A stretch of DNA of 11,693 bases from an uncultured Bacteroidota bacterium. Lineage in GTDB: Bacteria; Bacteroidota; Bacteroidia; Bacteroidales; CAIWKO01. The translations under genes were made by a program, and so were the position numbers. The stretch lies in NCBI GenBank assembly GCA_937934705.1, contig CALGYY010000135.1, positions 1 to 11,693 of the forward strand, given 5' to 3'. This document shows, piece by piece, positions 6,680-11,693 of the stretch. Below the pieces are notes generated by a model. That model saw only the letters and a list, made by a program, of their open reading frames with translations, made no database searches and was not told the origin of the DNA. Position 1 is the first letter of the stretch; every line of letters begins with the position of its first letter.

Positions 6680-8777
6680 AATTTATCCCAAGGTGATAAA
6701 AAACGAAGCTCCACACATCGGCGGCCTCCTGGATCACCTTGTTCATAGGCTTGCCACCGCCATGCCCGGCCTTGCTTTCGATGCGGATCAAAACAGGAAG
6801 TTCACCTCCCTGACACTCCTGCAGGCTTGCGGCAAATTTGAATGAATGCGCCGGCACCACCCTGTCGTCATGATCGGCCGTGGTGATCAGCGTAGCAGGA
6901 TAGCGGGTTCCTTTCCTCAGATTATGCAGCGGGCTGTATTTGTAAAGAGCTTCAAATTCTTCCTTATTGTCACTGGTTCCGTAATCGCCTGCCCAGGCCC
7001 AGCCAATCGTGAACTTGTGATAACGCAGCATGTCAAGCACACCCACCGCAGGAAGAGCCACCCGGAAAAGCTCAGGTCTTTGCGTCATGCAGGCACCTAC
7101 CAGCAAGCCTCCGTTCGACCCTCCTGAAATCGCCAGCTTTTCCGGTTTGGTATAGCCTGCCTTAATCAGATACTCTGCCGCAGCAATGAAGTCATCAAAT
7201 ACATTCTGCTTCTGCAGTCGTGTACCTGCCTCATGCCAGGCTTCTCCATATTCCCCTCCGCCACGGATATTCGGCACTGCATATACACCTCCTTTCTCCA
7301 GAAAAGGGATCCTGCTGACACTGAAACCTGGGGTCATAGAAACATTAAAACCTCCGTAACCATAAAGGAAGCAGGGGTTTTCCCCATTCATCGTGATGTC
7401 CTTTTTGTGGATAATAAACATGGGAACGCGAGTACCGTCTTTACTATTGTAGAACACCTGGCGGACCGTAATATCCTGAGGATCAAATTTCACTGCAGGC
7501 GAAAAATATACTGCACTTTTATTATCCCGGAGGCTGAAGCGATAGATAGTCGTCGGAAAATTGTATGAACTGTAAGCATAAAATGCAATACTGTCTTCTT
7601 TCTTTCCGGAGAAACCTCCGAGTGTTCCGATGCCCGGCAGTTCAATCTCCGCTTTCATTTCACCGTCCAACCCATGAATATATGCCTTACTGCAGGCATC
7701 CTTCATATACTCAGCAATCAGCAAACCACCCGCAAGATGAACACTCCTGAGAACTTCTTCCTTTTCCGGGATCAGTGTTTTCCAGTATTTCGGGGAAGGA
7801 TTCTCCGGATCCATCATGATCAATTGTTGTTTTGGCGCAGCGTAATTGGTGACCACGATCAGTTTGCCATCTGTATGATCCAGCACCCCGTAGTCATTTT
7901 CAAAATCAGACACCAACACCCTGACACCTGGGGCTTTTGCCCTCTCATCCACACAGTACAACGCATTTCCGGTCGACGACTCAGAAGCATAGATCAGAAG
8001 GAAACGTTCGTCTTCAGTCACCTGGGCTGAAAAATTGCGAAGGGGATGTTCAGGATCCGAAAACACCAGCTTATCCGCCAATTGAGAGGTCCCCAACTGA
8101 TGATAACACAATTTATGGTTCTCATTCCTGCCGCTTTTCTCCATTCCTTCTGCAGGTGCATCGTAGCGGCTGTAATAAAAACCTGATCCTTTCCAGGCAA
8201 TGGAAGAAAACTTCACCCAACGCAGGGTGTCGGCCAGCACTTTCCGTGAGGCAATTTCCATCACACGGATCTCCTGCCAGTCGGAACCGCTGGAAGACAC
8301 ACTGAAGGCAAGGTGCCTGGCATCGTGAGAAACAGAGATATCCTGGAGGGCCACTGTCCCGTCAGTCGAGAAAGTGTTGGGGTCGAGAAGAACTGATGGC
8401 TCACCCGCCAGACCTTCACGAACATACAGCACACTCTGGTTCTGCAATCCGGTATTCTTAAAGAAGAAATAATATTTACCTTCACAGAAAGGCACACCGT
8501 AACGCTCATAGTTCCAAAGCTCTGCAAACCGATCTTTCAGATTATTCCTGAATGGTATCCCTGAAAGGTATTTCTCTGTCACCACATTCTGCTCACCCAC
8601 CCAGGCGGCAGTTTTTGCTGACATGTCATCTTCCAGCCAGCGGTAAGGATCCGCCACCTTCACACCGAAGTACACATCCACAGTGTCCGTTTTCTCCGTC
8701 ACCGGATATTGAATACTCTGCGATACCAGAAACAAGGGAACCAATACACAGAATGACCAAAGGATTAATCTTTTCAT
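6678..8777 (-). CDS. Secreted prolyl oligopeptidase, S9A family serine peptidase
   Basis: A 699-residue enzyme that hydrolyses short peptides, typically after proline. I start it at the ATG at 8777: this gives a clean signal peptide (Met-Lys-Arg, hydrophobic core, cleavage around FLVS|QS, residues 19-20), and a promoter motif lies just upstream. The frame is open 33 codons further (Met at 8876), but that extension is charged, would bury the signal peptide and overlaps the promoter. Residues about 25-430 form the seven-bladed propeller with the VADPYRWLED entry motif; about 440-699 form the alpha/beta hydrolase. The triad is Ser554 (GGSNGG), Asp637 (first D of DDRVVP) and His672 (AGHGGG); Arg639 and the WAWAGDYG segment form the proline pocket in known enzymes. 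Length and Ser554 numbering match pig prolyl oligopeptidase. Eukaryotic relatives are cytosolic; here export to the periplasm or surface is predicted. It converges on the M4 protease, whose peptides could be substrates (inference). Confidence 0.95.
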   Translation of the reverse strand: MKRLILWSFCVLVPLFLVSQSIQYPVTEKTDTVDVYFGVKVADPYRWLEDDMSAKTAAWVGEQNVVTEKYLSGIPFRNNLKDRFAELWNYERYGVPFCEGKYYFFFKNTGLQNQSVLYVREGLAGEPSVLLDPNTFSTDGTVALQDISVSHDARHLAFSVSSSGSDWQEIRVMEIASRKVLADTLRWVKFSSIAWKGSGFYYSRYDAPAEGMEKSGRNENHKLCYHQLGTSQLADKLVFSDPEHPLRNFSAQVTEDERFLLIYASESSTGNALYCVDERAKAPGVRVLVSDFENDYGVLDHTDGKLIVVTNYAAPKQQLIMMDPENPSPKYWKTLIPEKEEVLRSVHLAGGLLIAEYMKDACSKAYIHGLDGEMKAEIELPGIGTLGGFSGKKEDSIAFYAYSSYNFPTTIYRFSLRDNKSAVYFSPAVKFDPQDITVRQVFYNSKDGTRVPMFIIHKKDITMNGENPCFLYGYGGFNVSMTPGFSVSRIPFLEKGGVYAVPNIRGGGEYGEAWHEAGTRLQKQNVFDDFIAAAEYLIKAGYTKPEKLAISGGSNGGLLVGACMTQRPELFRVALPAVGVLDMLRYHKFTIGWAWAGDYGTSDNKEEFEALYKYSPLHNLRKGTRYPATLITTADHDDRVVPAHSFKFAASLQECQGGELPVLIRIESKAGHGGGKPMNKVIQEAADVWSFVFYHLGIN

Positions 8778-8793
8778 GATTTTATTCTTTATG

Positions 8794-8801
8794 CAAAAAT
8801 A
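8794..8801 (-). promoter_or_regulatory. Possible -7 element for the oligopeptidase gene
   Basis: The minus strand reads TATTTTTG, a match to TAnnTTTG. No TTG lies at the expected -33 position (about 8822-8825), so only half the signature is present. Transcription would start near 8787, leaving a leader of about 10 bases before the ATG at 8777. If real, it rules out the longer start at 8876. Confidence 0.4.
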
Positions 8802-8887
8802 GAAAGAATTGTTATCCTTCATGAGATCACTGGCCGAGGGACGGAGTAACAGAAGTCTCACATGCAAACTACTCACTGAAAACGCAA

Positions 8888-8940
8888 TGATTACTCCTGA
8901 CTGATTGCAGTTGATTACTGCTGACTGATTGCTGCTGACT
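8888..8940. repeat. 24-base direct repeat, two copies plus a partial third
   Basis: Copy one (8888-8911) and copy two (8912-8935) both begin TGATTACT, share CTGACTGATTGC and differ at three positions. A third copy starts TGACTGA at 8936 and then diverges. The repeat ends next to the promoter of the 8981 gene, and the TTG at 8929-8931 inside copy two is that promoter's candidate -33 element. Simple repeats like this can expand or contract by slippage. Confidence 0.75.
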
Positions 8941-8958
8941 GAAATCTGTTTATCTTTG
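8929..8958 (+). promoter_or_regulatory. Bacteroidota-type promoter for the 8981 gene and perhaps the genes after it
   Basis: TTG (8929-8931), 19 bases, then TATCTTTG (8951-8958) fits the -33/-7 consensus. Transcription would start near 8965, about 15 bases before the ATG at 8981. With gaps of only 21 and 30 bases downstream and no terminator between, it could also drive the MFS and DUF1684 genes. Confidence 0.6.
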
Positions 8959-8980
8959 CACTACGACCAAAATCAAGTTT

Positions 8981-9505
8981 ATGAAAAACAGATTGGTAAA
9001 AATTTCGTTGGTTCTGATTCTGGCTGCCATGCTGAGCAGCGGGACGAAAAGTTACGGACAGTTCTTCACCGGGGGTGAGTTCAGCGTGACCTTTCTCGGA
9101 GGATTCAATGCGGATATTGCCCCCATCATCGGATACAAGGTCAAAAATTTCAGCGCCGGGCTCTCACCCGTGCTATTGTATACGGCCAGTGGAAACACGG
9201 CAGGCAACTTTTCCTACGGGGGGCGGATATTTGCAGAATACAGTATTTATAAAGGCCTTTTCGCCCATGCTGAATTCGGGATCATGAACATGGGTTACGT
9301 TGACTGGAACCAGCCAGGCGGGGTCCTGGCCCGTAACTGGGTGATGTCGGCTCCAATTGGTGTGGGATACGAAAAGGAAATCACCAATAACGTATGGTTT
9401 AAAACCATGGTTCTTTACGATCCCCTGCTCGACCTCAACCTCAACCAAAGCTCCCCGCTGGCCAATCCATCCATACGGGGCGGATTCACTTATCTGTTCA
9501 ATTAA
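8981..9505 (+). CDS. Small predicted outer-membrane beta-barrel protein, function unknown
   Basis: A 174-residue exported protein. A signal peptide (KNRLVK, then a hydrophobic core) is probably cleaved after Gly26 before QFF. The mature ~148 residues alternate polar and hydrophobic positions in strands rich in Gly, Tyr and Phe (FSVTFLGGF, IIGYKVKNFSAGLSPVLLY, SYGGRIFAEYSIY, LFAHAEFGIMNMGY, SAPIGVGYEKEI, VWFKTMVLYD, IRGGFTYLF), about eight strands, ending with the aromatic FN typical of barrels. This suggests a small outer-membrane barrel of the porin-like or OmpA-barrel type common in Bacteroidota; no specific family is recognised. The start is set by the signal peptide and the promoter ending 22 bases upstream. 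The MFS gene follows after 21 bases, suggesting co-transcription. Confidence 0.85.
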   Translation: MKNRLVKISLVLILAAMLSSGTKSYGQFFTGGEFSVTFLGGFNADIAPIIGYKVKNFSAGLSPVLLYTASGNTAGNFSYGGRIFAEYSIYKGLFAHAEFGIMNMGYVDWNQPGGVLARNWVMSAPIGVGYEKEITNNVWFKTMVLYDPLLDLNLNQSSPLANPSIRGGFTYLFN

Positions 9506-9526
9506 GCCCTTCATACGGTCGCGTAA

Positions 9527-10726
9527 ATGAAGTCACGCATCATTACCCGACCGGTTTGGATACTGTCGCTTGTCAGTCTGTTTACAGACATTTCCAGCGA
9601 GATGCTGTACCCGGTAATGCCGATGTTTTTAAAAAGCATCGGCTTTTCAATTCTGCTTATTGGCATACTCGAAGGTCTGGCTGAATTCACAGCCGGGCTC
9701 AGCAAGGGATACTTCGGTCAACTCAGTGATCACAGCGGCCGGCGCGTACCCTTCATCCGCATGGGATACCTGCTCAGTGCACTCTCGAAACCCCTCATGG
9801 CCGTTTTTACTTTTCCACTCTGGATCTTCGGCGCCAGAACCCTAGACCGTCTGGGCAAAGGTATACGAACCGGTGCCCGCGATGCCTACCTCTCCGACTG
9901 TACGACGCCTGAATACAAGGGTCGTGTATTTGGTTTCCACCGGTCGCTGGATACTGTTGGAGCCTTCCTCGGACCAATCGCAGCACTGGTCTTCCTATAC
10001 TTTCTGCCAGGAAATTACCGTCTTTTATTCATGCTGGCAGTAATACCAGGTCTGATCAGTATTGCATTCACCTTTGCTTTGAAAGAAAAAAGAAAGCGGG
10101 GAAGCATCGATTCCGTAAAGAAAACAAGTGTTTTCGGTTTCCTCCGTTACCTGAAAACTTCACCCGCCGAATACCGTAAACTTATCGCCGGACTGCTCAT
10201 TTTTACGCTCTTCAACAGCAGTGATTTCTTTCTCCTTCTTCGGATGAAAGACATTGGCCTGGGCGATGACGAACTCATCCTCCTCTACATTTTTTACAAT
10301 GGAATATTTGCACTGTTTGCATACCCCCTGGGAATGCTGGGAGATAAGATCGGCCTGAAGAAAACATTCATTTCCGGATTAATACTGTTCGCCCTGGTAT
10401 ATGGGGGTATGATCTTCGTATCAGGGATTTGGTTCAGCATTACCTTATTCTTCATTTACGGCATATACGCGGCTGCAACCGAGAGCATCTCAAAAGCCTG
10501 GATCACTAACATCAGCCGAAAGGAGGAAACGGCCACAGCCATCGGCGCTTTTACTGCACTGAACAGTGTGCTCACGATGGCGGCATCCTTCCTGGCAGGA
10601 ATCATCTGGACGTTCGCAGGAGCAGAATGGACGTTCGGGATCAGCGCTGCAGCAACCATTATTGTAGCTCTGTATTTCGCCATCATTGTACGGCAGAAAA
10701 GTCATTCCGGAATTCAAACAACATAA
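9527..10726 (+). CDS. MFS transporter with 12 predicted transmembrane helices
   Basis: A 399-residue inner-membrane secondary transporter; the substrate is unknown. It shows the MFS motif A GQLSDHSGRR (64-73) between helices 2 and 3 and a weaker second-half copy, GMLGDKIGLKK (269-279). The segment DRLGKGIRTGARDAYLSD (107-124), followed by GRVFGFHRSLDTVGAFLGP, is typical of one prokaryotic MFS branch (I recall it as MJ1317-like) that has no agreed substrate. Helices fall at about 10-35, 38-60, 74-95, 96-115, 137-160, 164-185, 218-238, 250-272, 280-300, 301-322, 335-361 and 367-388, with a basic cytoplasmic loop at 186-217, the usual 6+6 plan. No Shine-Dalgarno sequence precedes the ATG. The small barrel gene upstream and the DUF1684 gene downstream are both close enough for an operon, but nothing here reveals what is moved. 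Confidence 0.93.
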   Translation: MKSRIITRPVWILSLVSLFTDISSEMLYPVMPMFLKSIGFSILLIGILEGLAEFTAGLSKGYFGQLSDHSGRRVPFIRMGYLLSALSKPLMAVFTFPLWIFGARTLDRLGKGIRTGARDAYLSDCTTPEYKGRVFGFHRSLDTVGAFLGPIAALVFLYFLPGNYRLLFMLAVIPGLISIAFTFALKEKRKRGSIDSVKKTSVFGFLRYLKTSPAEYRKLIAGLLIFTLFNSSDFFLLLRMKDIGLGDDELILLYIFYNGIFALFAYPLGMLGDKIGLKKTFISGLILFALVYGGMIFVSGIWFSITLFFIYGIYAAATESISKAWITNISRKEETATAIGAFTALNSVLTMAASFLAGIIWTFAGAEWTFGISAAATIIVALYFAIIVRQKSHSGIQTT

Positions 10727-10756
10727 GCTATATTCATTTATTTTTTTATCTATAAT

Positions 10757-11425
10757 ATGTTTGCAAAAATTAAATATCTGTTCATCCCCGAATCCGTAAA
10801 GACAGGAATCATCCGGCTTATGCTGTTTCTGGCGGCTTTAGGCATTACTCATGTCAGCCCTGCCCAGGAGAAAAACTGCGTCGTAAAAAAAATCAATAAG
10901 ACTTACAGAGAGGAAATGAACAGAGAATTCCTCGATTCAGCGCTGACACCGTTGACTCCAGAGGGACTGAAGCATTTCAGGAAGCTGGATTTCTATCCTG
11001 TAAAGTCCCGTTACCGGGTCAGGGCCAGCCTGATCATTACTCCCGGGGAAACGGCTTTTGAAATGCAGCGATCAAAGGGCAATACGGGCAGTTACCGTAA
11101 ATATGGCTATGCCACTTTTATGATCGGGGAACAAAGCTGCAGTCTGGCTGTTTATCAGTACTTGAAATTGCTGGATGACCCCAGTCACAAGGATGATCTT
11201 TTTCTCCCCTTTGCTGACCTCACCAATGGCTTGTCAACCTATGGAAGCGGCCGGTTTCTGGAGCTGAAAATTCCTGAAGGAGACGAGCTCATCATCGACT
11301 TTAACATGGCCTTTAACCCTCTCTGCGCTTACAATCCGAAATACTCCTGCCCCATTCCTCCGGCGGAGAACCGGCTGAAAGTCGCCATCAAGGCCGGGAT
11401 GAAAAACTACCGCGGACTTCACTGA
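10757..11425 (+). CDS. DUF1684 family protein, predicted exported
   Basis: A 222-residue protein with the hallmarks of DUF1684: FADLTNGLSTYGSGRFLEL (152-170) and the block DFNMAFNPLCAYNPKYSCP (181-199) followed by IPPAEN-x-L. The biochemical role of the family is not established. The C-terminal AGMKNY replaces the usual AGEK motif. A hydrophobic segment at 17-36 followed by Gln37 looks like a signal peptide with an unusually long basic n-region (K4, K6, K15, R20), so export to the periplasm is likely. An alternative start at Met22 (10820) would leave no basic residue before the hydrophobic core, so I keep the ATG at 10757. The MFS gene ends 30 bases upstream with no terminator hairpin between. 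Confidence 0.9.
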   Translation: MFAKIKYLFIPESVKTGIIRLMLFLAALGITHVSPAQEKNCVVKKINKTYREEMNREFLDSALTPLTPEGLKHFRKLDFYPVKSRYRVRASLIITPGETAFEMQRSKGNTGSYRKYGYATFMIGEQSCSLAVYQYLKLLDDPSHKDDLFLPFADLTNGLSTYGSGRFLELKIPEGDELIIDFNMAFNPLCAYNPKYSCPIPPAENRLKVAIKAGMKNYRGLH

Positions 11426-11427
11426 AT

Positions 11428-11449
11428 TTAAGTTCTCTTAAGCTTTTTT
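11428..11449 (+). terminator. Weak hairpin with T-run after the DUF1684 gene
   Basis: TTAAG (11428-11432) pairs with CTTAA (11437-11441) around a 4-base loop, followed by GC and six T residues. The stem is short and AT-rich, so it would terminate poorly at best, but its place just after the stop codon and just before a new promoter motif fits an operon boundary. Confidence 0.3.
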
Positions 11450-11451
11450 CG

Positions 11452-11459
11452 TAATTTTG
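11452..11459 (+). promoter_or_regulatory. Possible -7 element for the rightmost gene
   Basis: TAATTTTG matches TAnnTTTG. No good TTG lies 19-21 bases upstream; the closest is TTTA at 11427-11430. Transcription would begin near 11466, about 10 bases before the ATG at 11477. Confidence 0.4.
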
Positions 11460-11476
11460 GACTTTGCTGTGAGATC

Positions 11477-11693
11477 ATGTGCAGAATGACATCCAGGACC
11501 TGCTTCTTATTACTCTTCCTTGTAGTACAAGGTGCAGGGGCTGTTCATGCACAGGTTCATGACAGTATTCCCACGCGGACAGACTCTATTCAGGTTTACT
11601 ACTTTTACTCTTCGCGCATTGACAGTACGCTTTCCCGAAATGCCCATTGGTGGGATACTGCATTTCATGCAGCACAGAATTATGACCCTCTAT
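11477..11693 (+). CDS. Exported protein, N-terminal fragment, possibly a porin-like outer-membrane protein
   Basis: A frame open from the ATG at 11477 to the right edge, 72 complete codons, so the C-terminus is missing. The N-terminus is a signal peptide: Arg3/Arg7, the core CFLLLFLVVQGAGA and cleavage after VHA before Gln26. A second in-frame ATG at 11486 is an equally possible start. The mature part (DSIQVYYFYSSRIDSTL, then WWDTAFHAAQNYDPL) recalls the N-terminal region of Bacteroidota putative porins (Porin_10 type), where a DT-x-(L/F)-x-x-(F/A)-x-x-YDP segment precedes the barrel. That assignment rests on memory of a short pattern and is tentative. A -7-like motif just upstream suggests its own transcription unit. 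Confidence 0.7.
   Translation, partial: MCRMTSRTCFLLLFLVVQGAGAVHAQVHDSIPTRTDSIQVYYFYSSRIDSTLSRNAHWWDTAFHAAQNYDPL

Noticed and set aside
8778..8876. N-terminal extension of the oligopeptidase frame
   Set aside because: It is charged, lies ahead of a good signal peptide and spans a promoter-like motif, so it is most likely untranslated upstream DNA.
8888..8940. CRISPR array or mobile-element end
   Set aside because: The copies are directly adjacent with no spacers, only two are complete, and no transposase or cas gene is nearby.
9173..9514. Open minus-strand frame of 113 codons
   Set aside because: It lies opposite the signal-peptide-bearing barrel protein, which has a promoter and sensible strand pattern; the antisense product has no recognisable features.
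10727..10756. Terminator after the MFS gene
   Set aside because: The gap is T-rich but has no inverted repeat that could form a stem.

Overview
The window looks like a chromosomal segment of a Bacteroidota (Bacteroidetes) bacterium. Three things point there. A very large secreted protein ends in a type IX secretion (T9SS) type A sorting domain. Several genes are preceded by the Bacteroidota sigma factor signature TAnnTTTG (-7), in three cases with a TTG or TTTG -33 element. There are no clear Shine-Dalgarno sequences before the start codons. I see no rRNA, tRNA, CRISPR array, insertion sequence or phage gene.

Layout. Positions 1-1265 (minus strand) hold the N-terminal 421 residues of an exported protein made of tandem ~94-residue beta-sandwich repeats; it runs off the left edge. 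A 378-base divergent intergenic region (1266-1643) follows. It carries two outward-facing promoters with the same TTTG-N20-TAnnTTTG geometry and a cluster of AAACAG/CTGTTT half-sites between them. Positions 1644-6626 (plus) encode a 1660-residue secreted thermolysin-like (M4) metalloprotease with propeptide, PKD, CUB and several Ig-like modules and the T9SS tail. A strong hairpin terminator separates it from a convergent gene at 6678-8777 (minus), a secreted S9A prolyl oligopeptidase with a complete Ser-Asp-His triad.

The right part is plus-strand. After a short 24-base tandem repeat and a promoter come a small predicted outer-membrane barrel protein (8981-9505), a 12-helix MFS transporter (9527-10726) and a DUF1684 protein (10757-11425). 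They are spaced 21 and 30 bases apart and may form one operon. A new promoter motif then precedes the first 72 codons of another exported protein (11477 to the edge), possibly a porin-like outer-membrane protein.

How it fits together. The left half is an extracellular protein/peptide degradation neighbourhood: a T9SS-exported endoprotease, a probably periplasmic or surface oligopeptidase that could cut the peptides further, and an adhesin-like repeat protein whose promoter mirrors that of the protease. This functional link is inference from context. I found no convincing evidence of a wholly new system. The most unusual items are the mirror-image divergent promoters with their central half-site cluster, an unnamed ~130-residue module that seems inserted inside an Ig-like domain of the protease, and a 24-base repeat that donates the -33 element of the promoter next to it.
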